The notes: generated from the letters alone by a model not told the origin. 60,000 nucleotides of DNA from Diphasiastrum complanatum (GCA_029204225.1 CM055110.1:38992015-39052014); one strand, 5' to 3'. Positions 21,517 to 33,313 are shown, counted from the stretch's first letter. Numbers and translations are program-made.

Positions 21517-22170
21517 TGTGAAGGATTTCAGATCATTCAAGATCCAATCCATGTCCCAAATCTTTGGTTACAATAAGGAGCAAACCAACAATCCTGCCAA
21601 TGTAGAAAAATCAGCATCTACACACAAAATGAGATGCAAAATCTAAGAGATATTGATCAAACATGAACCAAAACATAAAATATGTTTGCTGTCCGTACAA
21701 TTACAGTACCCTACTGTATTTCACACGTGTGGAACCGAAAATAGCAATAAATGATCATTCTACACATAGAATTGCAAGATGACACCAAGATAGTGCACCA
21801 ATGAGTAGTAGAACCCAAAGAGAACCATGTATAATGATGAAATGAGAGATAGAAGAGAGAAGATGTGTCTCTCCACGAGTTACATCCTTTTATAGAGTTT
21901 CCAAACCCTATTTGGCCACTTGGCTTTCCCTCCAAAATGTAAACCCTACTATTTTTGGGTCTAGATTCAATGTACCCAAAGTTCAAATTTGAATCTCTCT
22001 CAAACTCAACTACCAACTTTCCCACACTTTTCAAAAGTGTTTATTGAATGTATTTTAAACTAATATAACTTCAAAAAGTTTATCTCTAAGTCTAAGATGA
22101 GTTTTGGCCTCTTATTGACAATTTACCAAAATGTGACTAAACTAGACTAAACTGGTTGAAATCTCTGACA
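21517..22170 (-). repeat. 5' LTR of the TR-GAG element
   Basis: 654 bp, defined by alignment with 17095-17748 and by the adjacent primer site and ATATT duplication. In minus orientation it should hold the element promoter; no TATA box was assigned. Confidence 0.9.
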
Positions 22171-22175
22171 ATATT

Positions 22176-23442
22176 GTAGTTGATAAAGTTTCTACTTGGT
22201 TGCTAGTAAATATGCATCAAAGACTACTATGTACATTGCCATAGCTTTTGGTAAATCTACAATATTCATGAACCATGAATGTTCTTTGTCATCCAAAGTA
22301 GTTGCATAAATTTTATGCTACTCTTCATTTGAAGGATCCTTACCAAGCATCCTTAGCTGACATTTCATCTACTTCCATTATGAGTCCATTGATTTTGCCT
22401 CAGAGCCCTTTGTCATCAGGCCCATGGGAGCAGTTGTGCTTTGTAGAGATTGTTGTACCTCTTCTTGCTCACTAGCATCTCCACTTACTACACTACCATC
22501 ATGATGTTATGTTTGAGTTTGGCTTGTGCTCGGCTTGTGCTATGAGATTTCTCAGCATCCACAACCATGGCATCCAAAACATAGGTTGAAGTTGTGTGCA
22601 TCATCATTCTCCCTTTCAATGTAAACATTTCTCTAGTTGTCAATATCTGATAATGTCTGCAGATGTTAGGCCCGCACGTAGCATACTTGCAATTTTTATC
22701 GAGTGATGGACATCTCAAAATTAAATATGCCCAAAATTAATCTCTTCTTATTTTATTCAAGCAAGGACATATTCCAAATTTGTCATCTATACAAAAAATA
22801 ACATGATTGGCGTATTTGTAGAACACCTCAATAGACAAATCTCGGATCTACCAACAAAGTGCATAGTCTAATTGACAAAGGCTGAGAAAATCTTACTCAA
22901 ATCCGAAACCGAACTCGAAACATTTTTATTCTTGTTCAAACTCGAAACTCAAACTCAAACTGAGAAACTCGAACTCGAACTGAACTCGACAGATAAACTG
23001 TCTTGAACAAAAACCTTTCAAGTCTGGAAACAGAACGCTATTGAATATCAACCGTCTTAATGGTTAGATCGACTGCTATAGAAGGAAGAAGGCCAAAAGA
23101 CCTATCTTGTGACAATATAAATACATGTGCACTTATTGTTAAAAAAAAAACAACAAGGCAACAAGAGATGTATACAAAAGAATCAAAATTTGAATTATAA
23201 AAATTCAATTGATCAAAGTTTCTCAATAGATAATTTTATCAGTTGTTTTTTATTATCTAAAATTGTCTATTACACTCACACATATATCTCCTAAATTTGC
23301 ATGCTTTATTCAATCAAAGTAGAAGCTGCTCAATTAGTACATAGACCATAATCAAACATGATTGAAGACACTGATACTAGTTTAATTTATTCAAACTTTC
23401 ATCGCGTTCTCTGAAGGAGAATTCCTAGTATTTTTCCTATAG
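22176..23442. other. Flank of the TR-GAG insertion and probable 5' LTR of copia element A
   Basis: 22176-22700 holds broken minus-strand reading frames of unknown origin. About 22700-23442 lies directly before a primer site and contains a TATAAATA box near 23116, as expected for an LTR, but its left edge was not located and its right end reads CTATAG rather than CA. Confidence 0.35.
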
Positions 23443-23455
23443 TGGTATCAGAGCG
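23443..23455 (+). promoter_or_regulatory. Primer-binding site of copia element A
   Basis: TGGTATCAGAGCG matches the tRNA-iMet complement used by plant copia elements. A gag start follows about 50 bp downstream. Confidence 0.7.
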
Positions 23456-23505
23456 TCTCACATCCATCAGCAACCGTATCTGGAGCTTATTCAGAAGATT
23501 AGATA

Positions 23506-24180
23506 ATGTCTTCAATCAGCAACATTCAATCTAAGATCAATATGATCTTGGATACAGAAGGTTCAAATTATTAAATCTAGAAGTTAAAGACTTCACTCAT
23601 ACTGAAGGGTGAAGGTCTTTGGCAATGGGTAGAACCAACAGAAGAGAAGCCAATTACTCCTGGCAAAGAACTTCGTGAATGGAGGGAGAAAAATGACAAA
23701 GCTATAGCAAATATTGCATCTTCAATAAATGACAGCATAATGCTAGATCTTTCATCAACTTCGAACGTGAAAGAATTGTGGAACTGCAAACCAAGAATGA
23801 GACTCGATCTCGTAATCAAATCATGTTCTTGGAAGGCCGATTGACTTACCTACAATGGGACAACAAAGATCTGACCACTTTCGTACGAATGATAAAGGAT
23901 CTGTTTATTTCTTTGCAAAATTCTGGTACCGAAAATACAATCTCAAAGGAAAAACAGCTTAGTATTGTCTTCGAGCCCTACCCAGGTCATTCCACACAAC
24001 TCAAACTTTACTGGCAAAAGATTCGTCTATGACACTTTGGAAGGCTATCATAGATGGACTCAAGGAGAAAGTAGAAGTTGGCGAATACTATGATGATAAT
24101 AGTGATTCGGAAAAAGCTCTATTTACTCAGAAGGATAAATCTTTGAAGAAGTTTAAGTCTAAGAGGGAGTCGTCTAATTT
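23506..24180 (+). pseudogene. Copia gag relic (element A)
   Basis: Starts ATG at 23506, just after the primer site. Gag-like segments appear in successive frames: LWQWVEPTEEKPITPGKE, then NDKAIANIASSINDSIMLDL, then FLEGRLTYLQWDNKDLTTF and MTLWKAIIDGLKEKVEV. Stops and at least two frameshifts break it. A (GT)n tract at about 24181-24197 precedes the LTR of element B, which appears to have inserted into or beside this gag. Confidence 0.65.
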
Positions 24181-24204
24181 GTGTGTGTGTGTGTGTGTAA
24201 TAGA

Positions 24205-24486
24205 TGTTAGAAATCAATGATAAACTTCATTGTTACACTTCTTAGTTATTCTTCTTGATGTACTTTACTATTGACAGCTATTACCAGTTGTAACTAGCCA
24301 TAGGCTAGTCTAGTAGTCTACTCCTAAGTTTTTTTTCTCTCTCTATCAGGGTTCAAGGTTTATATGTACATTATATATTCAGTATGAAGTTAGTGTGATT
24401 GAGTGATATTGCGTGCTCTTCTTCCGCCTCCCTACTTGGTGATTGCTTATGGTGAATGCTTGATGTTGCATATCTGATTTTTGACA
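24205..24486 (+). repeat. 5' LTR of copia element B (282 bp)
   Basis: Begins TGTTAGAAATCA and ends TGATTTTTGACA, imperfect inverted termini with TG...CA. It is followed with no gap by the primer site. No second LTR was found. Confidence 0.75.
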
Positions 24487-24502
24487 TGGTATCAGAGCTG
24501 CG
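24487..24502 (+). promoter_or_regulatory. Primer-binding site of copia element B
   Basis: TGGTATCAGAGCTGCG directly abuts the LTR, matching the tRNA-iMet primer. Confidence 0.85.
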
Positions 24503-25043
24503 ATAGTCCTGCATGCCTGATCAGTGGATACAACTTGTCACAGGCTCCACAACGAAGTGAGAAAGTCCTTCACAGGAGGTGAAATCTTGGAGAGACAAAA
24601 AAAAAACGGTTGGAAGAAATCTTTCTTGGTGTATTTTGCAAGTTTTGGAGCTCACAGTTATTAGTGGGGAATGAAGACACAGTCCCGGAGGCATCAGAAA
24701 GGCCAAGGCAGCATCAGATAGATTGAAAATCTGTTGAGTTGAAAAAGTTTTACAATATAATTTTTAGTCTTTGTGAAAAGTGTCATTTGTCAGAGAGTTG
24801 TGCCAAGAAATCTCTCATTTGCTTGTTTGGAATACTGCAAATCACACAAGACAGTGTCTAATACAGTCATTCAGAGCTTTGAGGCTTCGTACCTTTCACA
24901 TTATTGATATCTGTCTTTTTGAACGATCACTCATTTCAAAATCTTTGCAAAGAGAAGGCGACGTAGCCGCCGCGCTGAAGTAGGAGATCTAGAATATTCC
25001 CTCTGAAAGTTCTTATATTCTCTCTTTTTTCCGTACCAATTTT

Positions 25044-25275
25044 GGATCCAAGCGCGCTAGTTGAAGAGAAACCCGAACAGTTGTACATCCGCGCTCCAGT
25101 CCGATATCACATGTCCGTACCGATATCGGATCCAAGCGCACGAGCTAAAGAGAATTCCGAGCAGTTGTACATCCGCGCTCCAGTCCGATATCGCATGCTC
25201 CAATATCGAATCCATGCGCACAAGTTGAAGAGGATCCTGAGCAGTCATACTTCCATGCTCCATTCCAATATCAGG
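25044..25275 (+). repeat. Three-copy tandem repeat in the leader of copia element B
   Basis: Units start at 25044 (GGATCCAAGCGCG), 25128 (GGATCCAAGCGCA) and 25208 (GAATCCATGCGCA). The first two are 84 and 80 bp; the third is shorter and more diverged. Each contains GTTGTACATCCGCGCTCCAG or a variant and a CCGATATC-like box. The array lies between primer site and gag, where packaging signals of LTR elements usually lie. Confidence 0.85.
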
Positions 25276-25344
25276 TGTATAACCAAAAAATTATACAGTT
25301 CTGTGGTGTGATAAATTACTTGATCTGGACTAATTTGTTCAGTA

Positions 25345-25969
25345 ATGACAACTCTAAGCGAGAGTGTCCTCAATGAATCAAGCAAATTGGAAGGAGCCAA
25401 CAACTATGCAGTTTGGAAATTCAAATTGTAAAACATTTTGATGGAAAAGGAGCTATGGGAGATCGTGACAGGCGACGAGACAAGACCAGTGATAGAAGAA
25501 GATCAACGGGCATTTGACAAGAGAAAACAGAAAGCACAAAATGTCATCAACTTATCAATTAGAGATGCAATTATTCTCTACATTTCAGATTCAGAAGGAT
25601 CAAAAGAAGCATGGGATACGTTGAAGGCATTGTTTGAGACCACAAACACATCTCGAGTGCTATTCCTGAAGACGAAGCTGCACACATTGCGGATGGACTG
25701 TGCAACTGTTGCTGATCACCTACTGAAGATCAAAGAGATTCGTGGCCAATTAGCAACAGTTGGAGAGCGAGTACAGGATCGTGAGATCATGCAGTTGGCA
25801 TTGAATAGTTTGAGTGAGTCACATCAGATGTTTGTGACAAGCATAGCCACACGGGAAAATCTTTCAATCTATGAAGAGTAGGTGGATTGCTTTTGCAGGA
25901 AGAACAAAGTCAAGAGAACTTGAGTCATCGCAACAGGGAATTTGATCAAGCTCTTGCAGTCAGAGGACA

Positions 25970-25990
<21 letters not shown>
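25345..25990 (+). pseudogene. Copia gag relic (element B), truncated
   Basis: ATG at 25345 starts MTTLSESVLNESSKLEG and reaches NYAVWKFKL before a TAA; the frame then stays open to YEE at 25878. It has UBN2-type gag features (NTSRVLFLKTKLHTLRMD near the middle, LNSLSESHQMFVTSI later). After a second stop a shifted frame continues gag-like (QEEQSQENLSHRNREFDQAL) to about 25990, where it meets an oppositely oriented copia fragment. No knuckle or pol. Confidence 0.75.
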
Positions 25991-27060
<1,070 letters not shown>

Positions 27061-28351
27061 TTAAGCTTTTTCCTCTAATCACCTACTAACATATGTACAA
27101 GGGATAAAACTCAAGATAGATAGCATTTACAATTTCACATTTGTGACCACAATAATCAGGTTTAGTAATTTTTGTCTTTTGAGCATGATGTCCCCTCGAC
27201 AAATGTCATCATCTTATTTTCTATAATCATACAGTTCTATTATATGCAAAAATGTCAAGCCTTTTAAAATAAGATCTTCATGCCAACTTGACAAGAAAAG
27301 TGTAGCATTCAAACTTTCAAAGTAAGAATTTTGTGATGTCAAAATTTGCACCACAATATATAGCCTAAGTGAAATTCTTAATTTTGCACATTATTTCTTG
27401 TTTGATGCAAAATTTCAAATTTGTTTCAAATTCTTCAATCCACTTTTTTGAATATTGTACACATTCTTTTTGCAATTCAAATATGATGAATTCTCTCATC
27501 TATGTCTATGAATAAGACCTAAGTGCACCAAAATAGCGTTTAAATATAGTGGTTGATATGGTGAATCAGTGGCTAGGAAGTTGCCTAGGCTCTAAGAGTT
27601 GGGTGTATTATTTTATGTGAAATGAGTAAGGACAAGATTTAGTGTATCAATTTTAAATTTATGAGCTTAGGGCCATGAAACTGGAGTGGATGATTGTGAA
27701 ATTGAACTTGTTCTCTTGGCATTTGTGTGCATCAAGTCTTTGGACTGTAAACGAATTACACTCTATTATGTTTTTAATTACACACAGAATCCTAGAGGTT
27801 TAATAATTGATGCATTGCAATTTTTGTTCTTTTAGAGAGTTTTTATTATAAATATGTCAAACTTGAAAAATCATAATTTGTCTAATTTTACAAAAAATAA
27901 CTCTTCAGAAGAATCATGACTTCAAGACATCGAGATAGCTCGAATTTGATATCTATCACTTGGAACAGCTCAAATTTGATGCCTAATGTGTGATTTTGGT
28001 GTTTGCTCACTTGACATGGCTCATCAAGTCATGAAACTCAACCAGTTTCCAGTCTAGCATATCAATATTTGTCAACTTTGACTCCGTGTCAATGGTGTTG
28101 ATGCGTATCACACAAGATAACTCAAATTTGATGTCCATCATGAAAGAGAGGTCAAATTTAGACCTTATTGCTCTAGATTCCCCATTGAGTAGTTAAATTA
28201 GACGAATCTCAACTTTAGGACATTTCAATATCTCAATTTGATGTTTCTCACTCAAGAGGATTCAACTTTGATGTCTATGTTGTGAATTTTCTCCTCTGGC
28301 TAGTAAGGTGCTACTTGTTGGGGCTTGGTCGTCCCAAATGACTTGTACAAT
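27061..28351. other. No recognised feature
   Basis: AT-rich sequence between the copia fragment and the CACTA end. Short repeated words such as CTCAAATTTGAT(G/A) recur near 27945-28260. No coding region supported. Confidence 0.4.
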
Positions 28352-28366
28352 CACTACAAGAAAAGG
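28352..28366. mobile_element. CACTA (En/Spm) terminal inverted repeat, left end
   Basis: CACTACAAGAAAAGG is the canonical plant CACTA terminus. The three bases before it are AAT, a possible 3-bp target duplication. The matching CTTGTAGTG end was not found in the window. Confidence 0.75.
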
Positions 28367-28925
28367 TGGCAAAAATTGCAGGAAAAAATGGCAAAAATTG
28401 CGGAAATTTCTGTAATTTTTGCCATTTTTTACCAAAAAAAATTGCGGAAACGGTTTTCGCAATTTTTTGTTGGCAAATCTGCATTTTAGGACCCGCAATT
28501 TTTTTGGCTAATTTTCCGTAATTTTTATGGCTAAATTAACAATAAAAAAATCCATAATTTGTTTCCGCAATTTGTTTGGCTGATATTTTTTGCCAGATTT
28601 TTTGGGCAAAAATTGTCAAAAAAATTGCGAAAATTCATTTCCGCAATTGTTGTGGCAAGAATTGCGGATATTTTTCCACAATTTTTTGTGCAAAAATTGC
28701 GAAAAAAATTACGGGAATTCATTTTTGTAATTTTTTTCAAAATAGTATAAAAAATTTGCAAAAAATAAATTCGCAATAGAATATAGATTGCAAATTTATT
28801 TTTTGCAATTTTTATACACTATTTTGAAAAAAAAATGCGAAAATGAATTTCGCAATTGTTTTGACAATTTTTGCCAAAAAAATTACGAATAAATACATGC
28901 AATTTGTTGGCTAAAATTACAAAAA
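28367..28925. repeat. CACTA subterminal repeats and fold-back DNA
   Basis: Variants of GCAAAAATTGCGG and its complement recur in both orientations over about 550 bp, as expected for subterminal transposase-binding arrays. The inner part, 28731-28836, is a hairpin with ~47-bp arms (TTTTTTTCAAAATAGT... / ...ACTATTTTGAAAAAAA) and a 9-nt loop. Weaker complementarity extends further on both sides. Confidence 0.7.
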
Positions 28926-28933
28926 ATATCACC

Positions 28934-28958
28934 AACCCTAAACCCTAAACCCTAAACC
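28934..28958. repeat. Interstitial telomere-type repeat
   Basis: About 3.5 copies of CCCTAAA, the Arabidopsis-type plant telomere unit, just inside the fold-back DNA. Confidence 0.9.
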
Positions 28959-28964
28959 TCGATA

Positions 28965-29290
28965 ACAAGTTCTTTACCTCAGATAACGGCTGAGCTAAAC
29001 ATGACTGTCGTGGCGTCAGATCCTTCTCTATAGTTGCACGCTACATGACATACAAAAAAGATTATGAAATTGTAAGAAAACTTATATCTATCTCTCTAAT
29101 GAGGTCCATACCTCTTATAAAGCTTTCACAATTTAGAGTATGACATCCCATGCATTGTCTTATGTCTCAAAGTACATGTGCAATAATTAGACTCTTAGAA
29201 AGAAGTGAGGTTGAATCTCTTTAACTATAGATAACGGCCGAGTTGAACCCCACTGTTGTAGCATTGGATTCTCCTCTACAGCAACATGAT
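28965..29290. repeat. Diverged direct repeat, period about 245 bp
   Basis: AGATAACGGCTGAGCTAAAC at about 28980 and AGATAACGGCCGAGTTGAAC at about 29228 begin two copies that stay alignable for ~75 bp through the trinucleotide CAT/TGATGCATGATC area. Origin unknown, within the CACTA interior. Confidence 0.6.
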
Positions 29291-29499
29291 GCATGATCAA
29301 AACTGAAATAAGGAATATATCTCATTCTCTCTCTCTTTCTCATTCTCTCTTTCTCTCTCTTTGTCTCTCTCCCTCTCCCTCTCTTTATGTAGATAGCTAG
29401 GACCGTACCAAGTTTCAATAGAAAGAGATGGAGAGAGAGAAAGAAGAAATGAAAAAGCGAACTAACCTGGGATAAACTTTTCATCATCTTCATCTATAT

Positions 29500-30165
29500 C
29501 TATACAGTCTTTCGGAGTTCTTCCATTTCTTCACTTTGTCTCTCTACCTCCTTCCTCATTTCATCTACTTGGGAAGAATACTGCATCTCTTTTCTATAGA
29601 CACTTAGGCCTCTTACTCTCTTTCGTCCCCGACTATTTTCTTCTAAAATTTTCATTACTTTGTCATCGGGGTTTGTTCCTGACATATAATTAATTAAAAT
29701 CTTCATTCTACACAATAAAAAAAACATAGCTAATCAAATTTACATGCAAAATCATATATATGTTCATCATTACATTTTATAAAATTAAATGTATTTAAGC
29801 CATAATTTCAAAAAATATATGTTATTATATCTCATGTTGGGTGTTACCTTCAAAGTCTCAGCCACAACTCAGGATCGAACTCGCCTGCTTTTAGTTTGCC
29901 AAAACCTTTACTAGTATGAGCATCCACATAGATCTCGGCAACAGTTGGAGCCCTATTCTTTTCTTGTGCCTAAAATTTGGCACTCAACAATAGACAAAAA
30001 TAAATGACATCATGAAAAAAGAGGTTTCGCATATCGGAGTATACAAATGCAAGTTTGTTGTATACACACATACCAGTCTCATATTGATGCCCGCATATCC
30101 TGCTCGACCAACATTCGACATTTTTTGTTGTTTTGATCTGCTGATTTTATTTTGTTGACTCAATT
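29500..30165 (-). pseudogene. CACTA Ptta/Transposase_24-like gene relic, multi-exon
   Basis: Minus-strand exons. About 30165-30074 reads SRSKQQKMSNVGRAGYAGIN and ends MRL at a GTATGTG donor. The next begins after TTTTAG (about 29969) with AQEKNRAPTVAEIYVDAHTS and continues to EFDPELWLRL, joining in phase 0. A further segment at 29727-29500 reads NPDDKVMKILEENSRGRKRV, then YSSQVDEMRKEVERQSEEME, a coiled coil. The order SKQK.., G..EPT..E.[YF]..TH.., coiled coil is that of plant Ptta/En/Spm (Transposase_24) proteins carried by CACTA elements. A stop in LRL* and the lack of a clear N-terminus mark it as degraded. Confidence 0.6.
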
Positions 30166-30169
30166 TCTA

Positions 30170-30808
30170 AGCAAATTATTGTACACACATCAAGCAAATG
30201 AATAATAAGTCAGTAGTAAGATAAATAAATCATGCACTAAGAAGCACACCCCACCTACCACCATTTGACTTTTGACTAATCCAAAAAACTTAGTAACTTA
30301 AACTTAACTTAAACTTTGGCCTCTAATATTATTTTTAATTACATGGCCCAGAGTCTCGTTTATTCCAAAAAGATTATTTACAGGTGCTCATTGGGCCATG
30401 GGCTTACGCACATAGAATGCCATGAGCCTCGCATTTTATTTCTACTAACTTTGACGTTATTTATTTACATGCATGATGAGAATACCCTCAACACAGACAT
30501 CTGTGAGAAGTCATGAGAAAACATATAAATGCCAAGTTTATTATTGAAAATTATCACTAATTACCGCGACAAGACAAAAGAACGAAGTATTACATCCTTA
30601 CCATGGGCCGACAAACACTCATCATCTAGTCCATATCGTGACTCTACAAGAGAGCTGTCTGTTATGTACTTGGTAGTGGCCATTGGGAGGGCCATTATCA
30701 CAAATAATCCGAGACTCGAGTAGTGAGTTGTGGAGGCCACGAGCTATTGGGAACTCGATTATGAGTGCCAATGGCCTGTAGACCAATTGGCCATTTGACC
30801 TAATTGTC

Positions 30809-30810
<2 letters not shown>
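30170..30810. other. No recognised feature
   Basis: No coding or structured element supported. Possibly remaining CACTA interior. Confidence 0.3.
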
Positions 30811-30878
<68 letters not shown>

Positions 30879-30977
30879 GCACAGACATTCAAATTCAATT
30901 TTAAAAATAGAGAAAAAGTAATTGAGGCCTTATATTGTGTAAAATAATATAGGCCCTCCTCACGCGTTGACTCCCCC

Positions 30978-31018
<41 letters not shown>

Positions 31019-31100
31019 GGTACGATGCACATTCAAATTCAAAAAACGAAGAGAAAAAGTAGTTGAGGCCTTATATTGTATAATATAATATAGCCTCTCA
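30811..31100. repeat. Duplicated unit containing compound CT microsatellites and a C tract
   Basis: (CT)32 at 30811-30874 and C16 plus (CT)13 at 30973-31015. Each is followed by the same unique sequence (ACATTCAAATTCAA, then GAGAAAAAGTA, then TTGAGGCCTTATATTGT). The tract and its flank were therefore duplicated in tandem, about 140 bp apart. Confidence 0.85.
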
Positions 31101-31390
31101 AAAGGCTTAAAACCAGCCAAATGACATTTACTTTATTACAATGAACCTCCAAATTAGTGCTTCTGAGTTATTCTCAAAAAACCTACATTTTATAAAACTT
31201 CTCAGGTTTTGTAAGACCTTTACTTATAAAAAGATATATACGCTTCTATAAAAAATTGTGAGATATTTTATGATGTTGATTTTTGAGAAAACTTGTCGAT
31301 TCCATTCATGTAATGGATTTTTGGTGACTATTTTGCCCATTTATGAACAGATTAAAAAGCAGAATAGTCACTTGTTTTTAAGAAAATTTT

Positions 31391-31500
31391 TTTAGTGCAG
31401 ATTTTGCTTGCATCTGCCACATGGCAGCATCAGATTGGTCTCAAATTTTACTAGTGTTGATTTTGCTTGCGCCTGCCACGTGGTAGCAAAGGATTGGTTG
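31391..31500. repeat. 60-bp direct repeat with a G-box core in the second copy
   Basis: GATTTTGCTTGCATCTGCCA (31400) is repeated as GATTTTGCTTGCGCCTGCCA (31461). The second copy has CCACGTGG, a perfect G-box; the first has CCACATGG. About 0.7 kb upstream of a candidate first exon, so it could be regulatory, but this is inference. Confidence 0.55.
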
Positions 31501-31527
31501 AAAAAGGGTCCAAAAATCCATTACGCT

Positions 31528-31664
31528 ATGGAAGGGGCCGGGCAGAGGCCATTCTGCCCGGTTCGGATTTCCAAAATTTTTTAGGCTCGGTCTCTCCGGG
31601 CCTCACATAAAAAAATTCTGAAAATTCTTACTGGGCAGAATGGCCTTTGCCCGGCTCTTTCCAG
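31528..31664. repeat. Long imperfect palindrome (MITE-like hairpin)
   Basis: GCCGGGCAGAGGCCATTCTG at 31537 pairs with CAGAATGGCCTTTGCCCGGC at 31636-31655. Arms extend to TTCGGATTTTC-type ends around a ~40-nt loop. GC-rich arms in AT-rich surroundings. Confidence 0.75.
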
Positions 31665-32186
31665 AATACATAGTTTGTTGATTTTCTAGAGCACTGCTCC
31701 AAATGCTCTTTATGTGCTCTAGACTATAGTTTGAGGACCATTTTATGGGAGGGGGAAGGTCAAGCTCCTCGGCCCTTCGCTCGTGGAGGCCCGAGGGCGC
31801 ACAGCCTTTCACACTTTTTACCCGAAAGGTGTGCGTAAAAAAAAATTTGTCCCACAAATTACGTTTTGTGAGGCGCTCAATTTTCTTTGTAAAAATTTAA
31901 AAATTGATTTTACGAGTGTGAAAGGACTCAACCAAATACATTTGCACACTCTCTCCACAAGATTCTCTCCTTTTCGTGCTTTTACTTTTTCACGCGTTGA
32001 ATTGTTTGGCAAGCATCCCCGAGGCTCGGCTGGATCCCCCAGTGGCACCCACCCCCTCATCTCACTATTATTTTCTCGATCTATCTATTGCTCTCAACAC
32101 CATTTGCCACCATGTGCTCCTGCTAATCTATCATTGTATGCATCTCTCTCTCTCGCTCGCTCGCTCGCTCAAGGTAATCAGCCGCA

Positions 32187-32263
32187 ATGGTAGATTGGAG
32201 GATAAGCAGAGGCCAGCTACTGATCTCCGTCGGCGCTCTGCTGCTGCTCGCAATTGTTGGTCC
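32187..32263 (+). CDS. Candidate first coding exon of the 32-40.5 kb plus-strand gene
   Basis: ATG in a good plant context (GCCGCAATGG) opens a 25-codon frame: MVDWRISRGQLLISVG followed by ALLLLAIVG, a signal-anchor-like N-terminus with a charged head and hydrophobic core. It ends at CC|GTGAGT, a near-perfect donor, in phase 2. The exon at 38927 joins in phase (CC+G) and stays open. An alternative acceptor at 32346, giving NALKFATCPRTLQQHDYFGN after an 82-bp intron, is also in phase, so alternative or different splicing is possible. No family identified. Confidence 0.4.
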
Positions 32264-32345
32264 GTGAGTCAGTCCTTAATTCGCAACCTCTCATCCCCTG
32301 CCTTTTCATCTTCTTCTTTTTTCTGTTCTGTGAAACATTTTCAAG

Positions 32346-32529
32346 CAATGCTCTTAAATTTGCAACATGTCCGAGAACGCTGCAGCAACATGATTATTTT
32401 GGCAATCAGTACTATGAGTGTCATGGAAATTTTCATTCAAAGACATTATTACTTCTTTTGCTTCAGACCTCCAAGCATCCTCTGTGTTGTAATTTGTCTG
32501 CAGATTTTGGCTTCTGTGTGACACCGTAG
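32346..32529 (+). other. Alternative second exon or unrelated open frame
   Basis: After a pyrimidine-rich tract ending TTTTCAAG, an open frame runs to TGA (about 32519-32521) or TAG depending on phase. In the phase continuing exon 1 it reads NALKFATCPRTLQQHDYFGN then QYYECHG, with cysteines suited to a secreted domain. Beyond that it looks non-coding. Competes with the exon at 38927. Confidence 0.2.
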
Positions 32530-33000
32530 TTAATCAGACCTCGTTATACTTTCTTTTTCGGCGCTTTCCACCGTTCTATGATCGTACGTAATTTTTCAAT
32601 CTTTATAAAGAGCATATGCAGGTAAAAAATCTCTCACTTGCGGCATTTGCTGGTTGTTGAATCCCTAAGGTGATTGAAAGCAAGGTTACTAGTGGAATTT
32701 TTGCAACTTTAGGGCATATTGTTATTGAAGCTTCTTAGTCATTCCCTTGACTTACATCACAAATTGATTATCTAGCCTCCAAAGTGATCAGCTGCCTTGA
32801 AGCTTTTCAAATCCGATTAGTTGCCAGGAAGGAAGTGTTTCTGGTCGTGTGAACCAATCAAAGTGATGTTTAGCAGTTAAGGTAACAAAAGAACTCATGG
32901 ATTTTCCTTACACGTAAAGCTTTTCAAGCTTTGCCAAAATGATAATAACGTGTCAAAACATAAAATGCTTATTTGCAGTTTGGGTGGTTCAACATGGAAT

Positions 33001-33313
33001 AGTCCAGGGCCATTTCAAAATTTGCCCTTATCCCCCAATTTGAAAGCCCAGGTCCTTTAATGTCATTTCATGTGAAAGCCCATTTCATTTGGAGGGCATG
33101 GCATTTAATGTCTATATTCAAATTAGATAAGACATTTATGTTTTTATTGAAGGGGAAAGAAAGGGCCCACCACTTACCCCCCCTACTCGGAGAGGCCCAA
33201 GGTACTTCCCTAATATCCGAGTTACCCTAGATTGGCACCTTTCAATGCCACCTAGGGGCAACTCTCACCCCTTGTGAAATGGGGGAAGGCAAATTTTGAA
33301 ATGATCTTGGACT
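33001..33313. mobile_element. MITE-like element, 313 bp
   Basis: Terminal inverted repeats of 26 bp: left AGTCCAGGGCCATTTCAAAA TTTGCC; right, reverse-complemented, AGTCCAAGATCATTTCAAAA TTTGCC (23 of 26 match). No coding capacity. No convincing target duplication could be fixed, so superfamily is unassigned; a hAT-type CAGGG start is possible. Confidence 0.75.

Larger units (their letters stand above)
17095..22170 (-). mobile_element. Non-autonomous Ty1/copia element with gag and protease only (TR-GAG type), nearly intact
   Basis: A 5076-bp insertion in minus orientation. Two 654-bp LTRs begin TGTGA and end TCACA/TGACA and differ at about 14 positions by eye (near 98% identity). The target duplication ATATT is present on both sides (17090-17094 and 22171-22175). 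The tRNA-Met primer site abuts the 5' LTR and a purine tract abuts the 3' LTR. Inside are a copia gag, the start of the protease and two further long ORFs, but no integrase, reverse transcriptase or RNase H. This fits the published class of terminal-repeat retrotransposons with a GAG domain, mobilised by an autonomous relative. The high LTR identity means a fairly recent insertion. Confidence 0.85.

Noticed and set aside
31783-32193. 136-residue ORF before the candidate first exon
   Set aside because: Composition changes along its length, no start context, and the smaller ATG at 32187 with a strong donor explains the region better.
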